From JABDBE01 sp049585795 (GTDB lineage Bacteria > Acidobacteriota > Terriglobia > Terriglobales > Acidobacteriaceae), in contig JBAVAQ010000034.1 of the NCBI GenBank assembly GCA_049585795.1, forward strand, positions 1 to 64,000: 64,000 nt of DNA, given 5' to 3'. Below are positions 34,170 through 42,452 of the stretch, piece after piece (position 1 is the stretch's first letter; the number at the start of each line of letters is the position of its first letter). The notes under the pieces were generated by a model. The model was not told where the DNA came from, searched no databases, and saw only the letters and a list, made by a program, of their open reading frames with translations. The position numbers were made by a program, and so were the translations under genes.

Positions 34170-35642
34170 CTACCGGCGGCCGCCCCAGCCACCGCCGCCG
34201 CCCATGCTTTCCGAACCACGAGCGCTCGCGGACCTGTTGGCCCAACCTCCGCCGCTACCGCCGAAAGCCGACGATCCGCCGCTTTTCTCTTGTTGTCCCC
34301 ATCCGCTGGAAGAGCTGCTGGGTTTCTGCACATTGTTCCAACTTCCACCCTTATCGCTCTGCACTCCACTGCCCGTATTCTTGTATTGAGTGCCGTTCAC
34401 GGACGCGTACTTGTTGCCATTTGCAGTCTGACCAGCAGCGCCACTGTTGTACTTACCCGACGCGCCGTAGGCGGAGCCACCATTCGTAGTTTTCACCGAC
34501 CCAGTTGTACCTTGAGAGGTCGTTTGATGCTGGCTGTACGCCGTGTTGCCATTTTTCGAAGCTGTCGAGCTTCCCCAACTTCCATTGGCGTTGGAACCTT
34601 GCTGGGTCTGCCCGTATGCCCCGGTCCTTGGGTTGTACGCTTGCGCAGCACTCTGCGTGCCGTAAGCGTTGGAGGTCGAAGCCCCACGGGCGTAGGTACC
34701 GGTAGAAGGGTTATATGCTTTACCGGCGCTGGCGCTGCCGTAACCGTTCGAGACTGTGCCACCGCGGGCGTAGGTCCCGGTGGCCGAGTTATAGCTGGTG
34801 CCGTAGTGCGCCGCGCCGTAACCGTTCGAACCGTAATAGCCGCCGTGCCACGCGTTATTTCCGTAGTACGCGCCGCCGCGATACACAACCGTCGTAGTGC
34901 CGTGCCAACCACAGTTCCAACTGCTATATCCCCAACCGCAGCATCCGCCGCTCATCATCGCGCCCACCGCGATGCCGACTCCGAATGCAACCACGGCGGT
35001 TGCGGCCACAGTCGATGCGCTGTATCCGGGAGTCACATACGGATAGCCGTAAACTACCGCGGGGTTGTACATGGGGACATAAACTACCTGTGGATTTGCA
35101 GATTGAATCACGATGACTTGCGGCGATTGTTGCGCAACCGTGAGTTGTGATCCTGACTTAAGGTTGCCGGCGGCTAAGGACTTCGCCCGCAAAACTTGGA
35201 CTGCCGCCATAACGTCAGCGGCCTGGGTGTGATACGCCTCACCTAACGCAGAGGTCCAACTGAGATTCGACGCCAAATTGCCAAGCACCGAGGGGAATTG
35301 GGTGAGCGCCTTCACACTTGGATCCCACTGCTGTGCATCAACAGCCTGCATGAGATTCTTCCCGCTGAGATTGCTGTTCTGTTGCAGCCAACTGGCAGCG
35401 AAAGCAACTTGATCGGGGAAGGTCGCGGCCGCAAGAACCTGGGCCACTAAAGCGTCCGGGTAGAGCGCGACCGGCGCAACCAGTTGCTGCAATTCGTCTG
35501 GCGACAGCGGCGCACCTTGCCCAGAGTAACCGCCAGACTGCGGTTGCGCCGGTTGCTGGGCTCCGGCTTCAAATGGCGTAACAAGGATCAGCAGCACGCA
35601 CAACGTAGCGCACAGAGCCCGTTTCACAAGATCTTTAATCAT
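34170..35642 (-). CDS. DUF3300 envelope protein, copy 2, with repeat tail
   Basis: 490 aa from ATG 35642. Signal peptide to about 28. DUF3300 domain similar to copy 1, including LVAPVALYPDALVAQVLA, DPSVKALTQFPSVLG, NPQVVYVPMYNPAVVYGYP and the GGCCGWGYSSWNCGWHG cluster. The tail carries imperfect repeats of about 24 residues (AYNPSTGTYARGASTSNAYG, AYNPRTGAYGQTQQGSNANG) followed by Ser/Gly/Asn-rich sequence ending GGGGGWGGRR. Such tails suggest an extracellular or wall-associated position. Operator at 35749. Confidence 0.88.
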   Translation of the reverse strand: MIKDLVKRALCATLCVLLILVTPFEAGAQQPAQPQSGGYSGQGAPLSPDELQQLVAPVALYPDALVAQVLAAATFPDQVAFAASWLQQNSNLSGKNLMQAVDAQQWDPSVKALTQFPSVLGNLASNLSWTSALGEAYHTQAADVMAAVQVLRAKSLAAGNLKSGSQLTVAQQSPQVIVIQSANPQVVYVPMYNPAVVYGYPYVTPGYSASTVAATAVVAFGVGIAVGAMMSGGCCGWGYSSWNCGWHGTTTVVYRGGAYYGNNAWHGGYYGSNGYGAAHYGTSYNSATGTYARGGTVSNGYGSASAGKAYNPSTGTYARGASTSNAYGTQSAAQAYNPRTGAYGQTQQGSNANGSWGSSTASKNGNTAYSQHQTTSQGTTGSVKTTNGGSAYGASGKYNSGAAGQTANGNKYASVNGTQYKNTGSGVQSDKGGSWNNVQKPSSSSSGWGQQEKSGGSSAFGGSGGGWANRSASARGSESMGGGGGWGGRR

Positions 35643-35748
35643 GGCATCTCTCCCCACCTGGACACGCCTGGTTCTGCACAACGATTTCCGAGTGCGGCTG
35701 GAGCAATTGTCCGGATACCATGCTCGGCGAGGAACTCGCTCCTGGCCA

Positions 35749-35764
35749 CTGTCAGTTTTGACAA
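35749..35764 (-). promoter_or_regulatory. Palindromic operator of DUF3300/DUF2950 operon 2
   Basis: CTGTCA-GTTT-TGACAA, one arm mismatch. The -10 position at 23 bp reads GAGCAT (35720-35725), weaker than elsewhere. The first DUF3300/DUF2950 operon also has a good palindrome with a poor -10. Confidence 0.75.
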
Positions 35765-35786
35765 AACTGACCGGAGAACTTATGCA

Positions 35787-36866
35787 CTAAAACGCCCATC
35801 CCAGGCTGGAAGTGGATCCGTAGTCAGTCTTGGGCAGATTGTCGGGCGGGCGGCTGTCGAAATTGAGATAGTAGCCAAGCCTCCAATACAAATCTTTGGC
35901 CAGTCTCAATTTCACTGAAGTATTGAAATCAAAGCGGACGCGTCCAGGATCGGTCAGACTGGGATAAAGGCGCGCGTCCGCCAGGATGTTGGTGGTCTTG
36001 AAGCGAAAAAAATTCACCTGAGTTCCCAGGATCGCTTCGGCGCTGTTCCCAGTCCGGTCGACCGTCGCCGCGGCGGAATAGCGCTCGCCGTTCCAGTCCG
36101 CGCCGACATAAGCTGCGATGAAACTGTTATTCGTATAGTTGAACATATGCCCCACCGCGCCCCCGAGAGTCGTGCGCAAATCGAGCTGCTGCTCGTCACT
36201 CTGTAAGAAATCTGCAAGCCCCCCGTAGAAGTTGCGTGGGGACAGCAACTGTTTTGTAACGTTAAGTCGCACCTCGTTGCGAAGATCGGAGATATTCCCT
36301 CCACCGCTGAAGCTGGATTCATAGTTCGCGGAAGCCAACCACTTTGTCCGCTCGAAGAGAGCGTTCGAATCAAAGTTATACTGGGTGCGGTTTTGTTGTT
36401 TGGAGTAATTGACGCCGGCATCCACTCCACCGTGCAGGTTCTGCCAGAAGCCTGCGTCTGTCGTGTGAAGCTCAACCACGTCTTTGGCCGGAATCAGCTG
36501 GCTTGCGGAATTTTCCGTCACCTGAACCTGCACTCCTTCCGGGGTCTTTCCTTCAGCCGTACTTTGTAGGCTGCCCGTGTAGCGCACTCCTGTCTTATCC
36601 GCAACCACAAAAGTCTGAGGACTCTCGATGTGGTTAATCTTGGACCAATCGAGCGAAACCGTGCCTTCCCCGACCGCCAGCTTGACATATAAATAGCCCT
36701 TCTCGAGCTTGACGATCTCGCAGGTCATGCGGTCACCGTTGACGAACTGGACAACGTCCTTCTTGTCTCGCGCAAAGCAAATTGGGCTCAAGGTGAAGAC
36801 GAGCAACACCAGCAAGGCGGGGCAATGTGAATACCAACGGTAATCGTGGACACTCATGTCTTGCAT
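35787..36866 (-). CDS. DUF481 outer-membrane protein
   Basis: 359 aa from ATG 36866 (GAGGAAATAAA). Signal peptide ending ICFARD. N-terminal SH3-like portion (DVVQFVNGDRMTCEIVKLEK, VSLDWSKINHIES) then a barrel of the DUF481 type from about 140 (GVDAGVNYSKQQNRTQYNFD) ending in the aromatic terminal strand LGWAF. Family members are salt-stress-related outer-membrane proteins of uncertain role. Divergent from the DUF2490 gene with a single palindrome between them. Confidence 0.85.
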   Translation of the reverse strand: MQDMSVHDYRWYSHCPALLVLLVFTLSPICFARDKKDVVQFVNGDRMTCEIVKLEKGYLYVKLAVGEGTVSLDWSKINHIESPQTFVVADKTGVRYTGSLQSTAEGKTPEGVQVQVTENSASQLIPAKDVVELHTTDAGFWQNLHGGVDAGVNYSKQQNRTQYNFDSNALFERTKWLASANYESSFSGGGNISDLRNEVRLNVTKQLLSPRNFYGGLADFLQSDEQQLDLRTTLGGAVGHMFNYTNNSFIAAYVGADWNGERYSAAATVDRTGNSAEAILGTQVNFFRFKTTNILADARLYPSLTDPGRVRFDFNTSVKLRLAKDLYWRLGYYLNFDSRPPDNLPKTDYGSTSSLGWAF

Positions 36867-36996
36867 TTTATTTCCTCTTAGTTTCAACCAGTCGGAGCGC
36901 AGCCGCCCCCCGAATGAGAGCTCAAGCCCTCAAGACTCACGAAATTCCCGATCACGCACTCTCAGACAACGTAAGTGGCACCGTCCGGGCAGACAC

Positions 36997-37012
36997 CTGT
37001 CAGAACTGGCAG
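36997..37012. promoter_or_regulatory. Bidirectional palindromic operator (DUF481 / DUF2490)
   Basis: CTGTCA-GAAC-TGGCAG, one arm mismatch. -10-like hexamers lie 23 bp away on both sides: TAGTCT (37036-37041) towards the plus-strand gene at 37063, TACGTT (36968-36973, minus) towards the gene starting at 36866. One palindrome could serve both promoters. Confidence 0.82.
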
Positions 37013-37062
37013 TTGGAAGACGATACAACGGCCGCTAGTCTAGCAGGACGAAAGCGAAAGCT

Positions 37063-37776
37063 ATGAGAGAGCGGCGAAATCTTAAGCACTGGCCGGAAAT
37101 GGCGCTTTTCCTTTTGTTTACCAGCGCTTCGTTGAGCGCGCAATCGGTTCAATTCCTGCCCGAGGTCGATAGCTACCTCACGCTCAACCCAAAGGTTCGC
37201 GCTTATTTCCAGGCAAAAGACGACCGGGAGGGCGGTGATCCAACCCAAGCGACGGTGGGACCGAGTATTCAGTTCTACCTCAAACCCTTGCTCAAGCTTA
37301 AGAGAATCACTGCCTACGACCCGGACGAAGCCAAGCGCAGACCTCTGGTGTTTGAGACGGGATACCGATATATCACTGCTCCGAATGCCGCTCCCGAAAA
37401 TCGGCTCTTGACGGCGGTAACCTTTCACTTTCCCCTGACAGCGCGATTTCTGATCACCGACAGAAACCGCGCGGACCTCGACTGGAAGGATGGAAAGTTC
37501 ACCTGGCGTTATCGCAACAAGCTGACGCTTGAAAGGACGGTCGCGATTTACTCCTATCATCTAATACCCTATGCCGCCGTCGAACCCTTCTACGAGAGCC
37601 AGTACGAAAAATGGAGCACCACGTCCCTTTACTTCGGCACCCTGCTCCCTGTGGGAAAGCATGTGGAGTTCAATCCCTACTACGAGCACGACAACAACAC
37701 GGGAAAGCGCCCGAATCAGCAGGTGAACTCAGTCGGTCTTGCACTGTATTTGTATTTTTCGGTGGAAAAGAAATGA
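37063..37776 (+). CDS. DUF2490 outer-membrane barrel protein
   Basis: 237 aa. Signal peptide to about residue 26 (FTSASLSAQ). Barrel pattern with alternating strands: FLPEVDSYLTLNPKVRAYFQ, PLVFETGYRYI, WRYRNKLTLERTV, IPYAAVEPFYESQYEKWSTT and the final LALYLYFSVEKK, which agrees with DUF2490. The predicted transcript leader is only about 15 nt. Function unknown. Confidence 0.82.
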   Translation: MRERRNLKHWPEMALFLLFTSASLSAQSVQFLPEVDSYLTLNPKVRAYFQAKDDREGGDPTQATVGPSIQFYLKPLLKLKRITAYDPDEAKRRPLVFETGYRYITAPNAAPENRLLTAVTFHFPLTARFLITDRNRADLDWKDGKFTWRYRNKLTLERTVAIYSYHLIPYAAVEPFYESQYEKWSTTSLYFGTLLPVGKHVEFNPYYEHDNNTGKRPNQQVNSVGLALYLYFSVEKK

Positions 37777-37954
37777 AACGCAGCAAGACAAGGTGAGAAG
37801 ACAACACGATGGAATGCGCTGTGGCCGGCGCTTGCGGCCTTGAGCGGGGCGAGAGCTGTTACCCCCATGTTGAAGGTCCTGTCGCGCGAGCATCGCTTGC
37901 TACTGGGCTATGCCCGACGCGAATGCCTCACCCTGATGAAACCGCTTTCGAAGA

Positions 37955-38668
37955 TCAATCCGTATGCCTGTTGAATTTTTTCTTTATGTCAGGTGCAAAC
38001 TCTCCGATAGCATTTATAACGACCCCCACCCAAGCTTGCGTGATTACGCTCTGATACCCCTTGACCACGATCGTGGGATTATTAGGATTCCACGTCGCAC
38101 CAATTGCTCCCGCTCCGAATGCGGCCGCAAAGGGCATGATATTTGGTCGGATAGATTGTTCATTATGGTCGTAGGTAATGAAATTTCTGACGAAGGCGTG
38201 ACGAAAGCGTGAGCCCGCCCCTGTGCAACGGCATCGATCGTAACGCGGTTCCCATCCGACGATTCCTTGACCAAGTGAGGTAAGTGAATTCTGGATGATA
38301 TTCGTGGCGTGATCGGAAACGACTCGTTTGCCGAAGCCAGAGAACCCATCTCCCCATGCCGACGGCGTGTCCTTCACTTGATCGTGTAGAACAAAAAATC
38401 CTGTCTTTATGTAAATGCCCGGTGTTGTATATGTTTGACGAACATAAAGCTCGAAGCGCTCTCGACCGGTCAACGCAACCATAGGAGCGTCTTTGGGGAT
38501 GTACGCACCATATAGCCAGTTAACCGGAAGTTGGGTGTTTACAGGGGGCGATTCCGGTTGAACTGAAGTCTGAGTTTTTTCTTGTGCGAAGGAACTTGCA
38601 GCGAGTACTGCAAGGAAAACTCCGATCACATAGCTTTGGGCTTTGCCGGGTCGCGTCAAGCTTGGCAT
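37955..38668 (-). CDS. Secreted protein of unknown function
   Basis: 237 aa from ATG 38668 (MPSLTRPGKAQ). Signal peptide ending AASSFAQ. Mature part has NWLYGAYIPKDAPMVALTGR, GDGFSGFGKRVVSDHATNII and hydrophobic glycine-rich stretches (FAAAFGAGAIGATW, AWVGVVINAIGEF) that may embed in or associate with membrane. Three cysteines in YDRCRCTGAGSR-like context. No family recognised; similar proteins occur in Acidobacteria. No palindrome seen upstream. Confidence 0.65.
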   Translation of the reverse strand: MPSLTRPGKAQSYVIGVFLAVLAASSFAQEKTQTSVQPESPPVNTQLPVNWLYGAYIPKDAPMVALTGRERFELYVRQTYTTPGIYIKTGFFVLHDQVKDTPSAWGDGFSGFGKRVVSDHATNIIQNSLTSLGQGIVGWEPRYDRCRCTGAGSRFRHAFVRNFITYDHNEQSIRPNIMPFAAAFGAGAIGATWNPNNPTIVVKGYQSVITQAWVGVVINAIGEFAPDIKKKFNRHTD

Positions 38669-38789
38669 AACAGAGCTTCGAACGGCAGGGACGATTTCCA
38701 AGCATAGAGTCTGCATTCAAATCCTGCTTCCGGAGTGTAATTCCTTTTTGAAAATATCTGATCGGCCCATTGGCCGAACCGCGTTCCTT

Positions 38790-39683
38790 TCACATATCCG
38801 GCTGCCGCGGCTCCAGGTCGAGATATTTAATGAGCACGACTTCGTTGCCTTGCTCGTTGTAGATAAGCTGATCGACGAGCCGCTGTGCCAGCAGAACCCC
38901 GAAGCCGCCGGGGCGCATGCCCTGCGCGTCGCGAAACTCGACGTGCCGTACCGGATCGTCGGATGGATTGGCTATGGCAGCATGGGGAATCTCGTCCAGC
39001 GTAAATCCTTCGCCCGGATCGCTGATGCGACACTTCACCATGTGGCGAGCCCGAATATAAGAAATTTCGACTTGCTGGTTGGGATCAAGCCGCCCGCCAT
39101 GCTCAATCGCGTTGACCAGCATTTCACGAAAAGCCATACCCACCGCATGTCTTTCCGGGGTTGGCAATTCCGCGATCTCATCAAAGAATTGGAGTACGCG
39201 ATCCGCGGTCTTAAGGTCGCACCGAGCCAGAATACGAATCCATTCCGGAGTTGCCGAGAGCACGTCGATACCGTCATCCCAGCAGGGTTCTTCGATTGCG
39301 TGGTGAATCATAACGGCTAAGGCGTCGGGGGAATAGGGCTTGGAAAAATAACTGAATGCATGTTCTCGCATCGAGGTGATTACATCCGCAGGCGTGCTTT
39401 CGTCAGCCAAAATGATCAAGCGGGTGTGAGGACGGATACGCCGGATCTTGCGAAGCAGTTCGATGTCCTCCTTCCCTGAGGTCTTCTCGCTAGTCAAAAT
39501 CAGATCGAAGCCTTTTTTCTGAGCCATGCGGAGCGCCGTCGCATTGTCGGGTGCGCGCTGCATCGCCCAGGTGTCGGGTTCAAGAATCTCCCGCAGCCGT
39601 GCCTCAATTAGCGAGTCACCGCCTACTATCAGCGCAGTCCGAACCGGGAAGGGACGCATCTCGATCGAGGAAACGGCGTTCAT
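38790..39683 (-). CDS. Receiver-like / HATPase (RsbW-type) protein lacking phosphoacceptor
   Basis: 297 aa from ATG 39683. N-terminal receiver-like domain (residues 15-130) in which the phosphoacceptor Asp is replaced: FDLILTSEKTSG instead of the usual DLILLD, so it probably cannot be phosphorylated. C-terminal domain is a GHKL ATPase of the anti-sigma kind: REMLVNAIEHGG (N box), ISDPGEGF (G1), and GGFGVLLAQRLVDQL. Such proteins regulate partners by phosphorylating or sequestering an anti-anti-sigma factor. A long inverted repeat lies 70-115 bp upstream. Not preceded by the CTGTCA palindrome. Confidence 0.8.
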   Translation of the reverse strand: MNAVSSIEMRPFPVRTALIVGGDSLIEARLREILEPDTWAMQRAPDNATALRMAQKKGFDLILTSEKTSGKEDIELLRKIRRIRPHTRLIILADESTPADVITSMREHAFSYFSKPYSPDALAVMIHHAIEEPCWDDGIDVLSATPEWIRILARCDLKTADRVLQFFDEIAELPTPERHAVGMAFREMLVNAIEHGGRLDPNQQVEISYIRARHMVKCRISDPGEGFTLDEIPHAAIANPSDDPVRHVEFRDAQGMRPGGFGVLLAQRLVDQLIYNEQGNEVVLIKYLDLEPRQPDM

Positions 39684-39753
39684 TTTGGACACCCCGACTC
39701 TTGCCTGACAATCTTCGCAAGGATGAAGCCCAATTATCTTTTGCCGACAATGT

Positions 39754-39796
39754 GCCAATAGGAGTACGGTCTCGCCCCCGCGCTCCTGCTATTGGC
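39754..39796. repeat. Inverted repeat GCCAATAG...CTATTGGC
   Basis: Arms GCCAATAG (39754-39761) and CTATTGGC (39789-39796), extended by GAG/CTC with a 2-nt bulge, separated by 27 nt. It lies between the end of OmpA paralogue 2 and the start of the receiver-HATPase gene. No T-run. Could be an operator for a different regulator or an RNA hairpin. Confidence 0.55.
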
Positions 39797-39908
39797 GCAA
39801 TCGCCACACTCGAAGCTATGCTTCGACGCACAAACCCGAGTCTGGTCGGTCAGAGAATTACTGCATGTGACGGACCAGCCAATCGATGCCTTACGGCAAA
39901 CGAGTTGA

Positions 39909-40853
39909 CTAAGCCCCGCCTGCCACCCCGCGATTCACCAACACCTTGACTTCCACGCGGCGATTCTCCGCCCGTCCGCTGGCTGTCTCGTTAGGTGCTG
40001 AAGGATCAGCGATGCCCATCGCTCCCGGTGCCACAATGTGCCGCAAAGGAACATTGCAGTTCTGCAACAGGTACGCGACGACCGCTTGCGCCCGATCCAT
40101 GCTCAACTGCTGATTCATGGCGGCGGCGCCAGTGGAGTCCGCATAACCCTTTACCTGAATGATGTAGCCCTTCACGCTGATCGCGCTCTGGGCCAGCTGT
40201 GACAAAGAGGTCTGATCCTTCCCCGAAAGTTTCGCGCTTCCGGTATCGAAGAGAAGAGTTGCAGTTCCCTTGGTGTCGTATTCCGAAAGTTCGGAGAAGC
40301 GCTGGGTCTGGGCTGCAATTTCCTGCTGATTCGCCGCGGTCTGCTCCTGGTTAGCGTTGATCTGCTCTTTGTTGGAAGCCGTCTCGACTGCGTTCGCGGC
40401 AACCCCTCCTTTGTTGGCCGCAACCCCCTGAGCGTTGTCGGCGATGTTAGCTTTATTGACCTCCTGCTGCGCCTGCGTCGGGCTCAAGCCGGCCTGGATA
40501 GTTTCGGCCAAAAGTAAATTGCTTTTGGAGAATGTGATGGTTTTCGCCACGACGCGGCTGTCGTCTCCGGTCCCGTCGACTTGAATCCGCAGTCCCGGAA
40601 TCAGCGCTGTGACTGATTGCTCCGCCTTGCGTAAGCCTAAGCCCTTTGGTGTTTGAACCTTCGTCGAATCGGTCAACTCCACAACGACTTTCGTTTGATC
40701 CTTCGTGTTCTTCAGCGTCAGATTTTCTCCGTCTCGCCCGGTAATCAATCCGTTGACCTTGACTTTCTTGCCGTTCGACTCGCCATACGCCAACCCGGCA
40801 GACAGGACGAACAAAAGTGCCGTGAAGGCTACGATCCATTTGCTGTTTTTCAT
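39909..40853 (-). CDS. OmpA-like peptidoglycan-binding protein, paralogue 2
   Basis: 314 aa from ATG 40853 (AAAGGACA). Same architecture as paralogue 1: signal peptide, beta domain (VKVNGLITGRDGENLTLKN), N/A/E/Q-rich linker with heptad-like units (ETASNKEQINANQEQTAANQ), C-terminal OmpA domain (GYADSTGAAAMNQQLSMDRA, ENRRVEVKV). The C-terminal third is nearly identical in sequence to paralogues 1 and 3, while linkers differ in length. Operator at 40967. Confidence 0.88.
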   Translation of the reverse strand: MKNSKWIVAFTALLFVLSAGLAYGESNGKKVKVNGLITGRDGENLTLKNTKDQTKVVVELTDSTKVQTPKGLGLRKAEQSVTALIPGLRIQVDGTGDDSRVVAKTITFSKSNLLLAETIQAGLSPTQAQQEVNKANIADNAQGVAANKGGVAANAVETASNKEQINANQEQTAANQQEIAAQTQRFSELSEYDTKGTATLLFDTGSAKLSGKDQTSLSQLAQSAISVKGYIIQVKGYADSTGAAAMNQQLSMDRAQAVVAYLLQNCNVPLRHIVAPGAMGIADPSAPNETASGRAENRRVEVKVLVNRGVAGGA

Positions 40854-40966
40854 GATCTTGTCCTTTCGAAAGGTGTCATTTTTCAAATTGCGCGAGCAAA
40901 TTCGCTCGGGTGGTAGTTGGGAACCACCTATCGCTGAATCCTAAGCACCTTTGTTTGCCATGCCCA

Positions 40967-40982
40967 CTGTCAATATTGACAG
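40967..40982 (-). promoter_or_regulatory. Palindromic operator (perfect arms) of OmpA paralogue 2
   Basis: CTGTCA-ATAT-TGACAG, all arm positions matched. 23-bp spacer beginning TGGGCA, then TAGGAT (40938-40943). The spacer start TGGGCA is shared with the operators at 59719 and 43497. Confidence 0.9.
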
Positions 40983-41291
40983 CAATGAATCAGCCCTCGC
41001 GCCGGATGCAGGTTTGTTCGGCGGCGAACAGAACTCGGTGCGCGCTGCTGGAATTTGTCAACGTGCAACACTGTGCGATCCGAGACATCACGAAGAATTG
41101 CCGCGCTTTAGTGGAATTGGTCCTCTACCTCAGTGACGGCAATGATGGGAACAGAACAAGTTGATTTTCTTGAGACAAGGGAAAAAGCTACTACACGCCA
41201 AGAAGAGTTTTTGGGAAAAGACATTCGACCGCGATCTTCCCGATTGTCTAGAAACTTCTGCCTTGAGTTGCGGACCGTTTTGTTAGCCACG

Positions 41292-41307
41292 CTAGCAATT
41301 CTGACAG
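41292..41307 (+). promoter_or_regulatory. Palindromic operator in front of candidate sRNA
   Basis: CTAGCA-ATTC-TGACAG, two arm mismatches. 24-bp spacer to TACCCT (41332-41337). No gene on the plus strand follows; instead a hairpin-rich stretch with a terminator begins at the predicted start. Confidence 0.65.
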
Positions 41308-41343
41308 GTTCAACCGCCGAGTTTGATAAGGTACCCTGATTTC

Positions 41344-41439
41344 ACTTCATCAGGTTGCTCTCCGCTGTTAGGAAGGCGGAGAGATTCTCTACCCACGAAG
41401 CCGTGGAAGATCACCACACTACCGCGGCTTCGCTTTTTT
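41344..41439 (+). ncRNA. Candidate regulon small RNA, about 95 nt
   Basis: The start is inferred from the promoter at 41292-41337. The transcript would contain an 8-bp stem CTCTCCGC/GCGGAGAG (41358-41365, 41376-41383) with a 10-nt loop, then a long GC stem CGAAGCCGTGG/CCGCGGCTTCG (41396-41406, 41422-41432), then C and TTTTTT (41434-41439), an intrinsic terminator. No start codon with ribosome site lies in it and no protein gene lies upstream that the terminator could serve. A further hairpin CCTGAT-N8-ATCAGG (41335-41354) overlaps the promoter. No known RNA family recognised. Confidence 0.5.
41396..41439 (+). terminator. Intrinsic terminator of candidate sRNA
   Basis: 11-bp stem with one T/G pair position, 15-nt loop, followed by CTTTTTT. 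Strong by inspection. Confidence 0.75.
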
Positions 41440-41608
41440 CGATTTGTGTCGGGCGTTGTGAGAAACATATTGGTTGCACGCACCGCGTCGGTTCTTGTTT
41501 GATAACTCAGCCAGCACCAAGATTTGATCAAGCTCGCGGGAAGGTCAATATCCAGTGAGTGCGGATGACGAGGATAGCGAACGCGGAAACGCGACGTTCG
41601 AGGTTATT

Positions 41609-42121
41609 TCAGACGTGACTTGTCGCCTTTGACCTCGCCTCGTCCGAGTCTGCCTCTATCTGAAAACACCGCTGAATCGCGCTGTACAAAAACGCAGTGG
41701 TCAGTCCGAAGAGCAGCCACCCGCTCAACGCCTCGATCGCTCCCATGAGTCGCCAGTGGTCATCCAGACGCAGCCCCGACCCATAGGTGGTCATTGCTCC
41801 CAGCGAATAGAGCATGGCGGACTTGAAGTCAGGTTGAGCGCCGAGAAACTTGTAACAACCCGCCCATAAGCCGGCCTCCACCGCATGCAAAACCGTGGCA
41901 AACAAGATCACGCCGCTTATGACCAGCGCGAAAACTCCTGTGGGATGGTGCCTGCCTCTCTCGTGGGTATATAGGTTGACACCTTTCACGTTCACCAGTC
42001 GGAGGCCCAGAACATGGATCACCACAGTGAGCAGGATCAATGGCACGCCCCATTCCCAATCAGCACGCCATGCTGTCGGGATGAAAAAGCAGGAACTGAG
42101 AGCGCCAGATTCAATTGTCAT
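41609..42121 (-). CDS. Two-helix potassium-channel-like membrane protein
   Basis: 170 aa from ATG 42121 (MTIESGALSS). Hydrophobic helices at about residues 23-42 (PLILLTVVIHVLGLRLV), 60-85 and a C-terminal helix around ALSGWLLFGLTTAFLYSAIQ. The segment AMLYSLGAMTTYGSGLRLDD resembles the pore helix plus selectivity filter of Ion_trans_2 channels (TxGYG-like, here TYGSG). Probably a small cation channel; the filter deviates from the consensus, so ion specificity is open. Follows a 60-aa protein gene. Confidence 0.65.
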   Translation of the reverse strand: MTIESGALSSCFFIPTAWRADWEWGVPLILLTVVIHVLGLRLVNVKGVNLYTHERGRHHPTGVFALVISGVILFATVLHAVEAGLWAGCYKFLGAQPDFKSAMLYSLGAMTTYGSGLRLDDHWRLMGAIEALSGWLLFGLTTAFLYSAIQRCFQIEADSDEARSKATSHV

Positions 42122-42208
42122 CGAGATCTCTTCGCTGGTCCTCGGCCACGTCCTATTGCAGGATTTCCCGGGCGAATCAAAAAACGTCAAGTCCGCCCTG
42201 CTGTGAAA

Positions 42209-42391
42209 TCAGTTTTCTAGTCCTTTTCGCGTCAGCGCGTCTGCTACCGCGGCCCAATACCTATCCATCTCAACATCCGTTTTCCGCGCATTCATCAAGG
42301 CCAATGCGATTGCCATCTGAAGATCATCGTCGGTTTCGTCCAAAAGAAACATCGCCTGCAGCGTAGGGTGGGGGAGGTAGTGCATGTTCAT
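42209..42391 (-). CDS. Small soluble protein, 60 aa
   Basis: Starts MNMHYLPHPTLQAMFLLDET with GGAG 7 bp upstream; continues DDDLQMAIALALMNARKTDV and ends TRKGLEN. Acidic and helical by composition. Between the barrel gene and the channel gene, all minus strand, likely one operon. No family recognised. Confidence 0.6.
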   Translation of the reverse strand: MNMHYLPHPTLQAMFLLDETDDDLQMAIALALMNARKTDVEMDRYWAAVADALTRKGLEN

Positions 42392-42452
42392 GACCATTCT
42401 CCAATCTCGCCAGCGCTTGACGTGGACCCTCCAAAGGGTCAAAGTCGCTCAC

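Noticed and set aside
41355..41558. Small protein in the candidate sRNA region
   Set aside because: Starts at TTG with no ribosome site and runs through a strong terminator.
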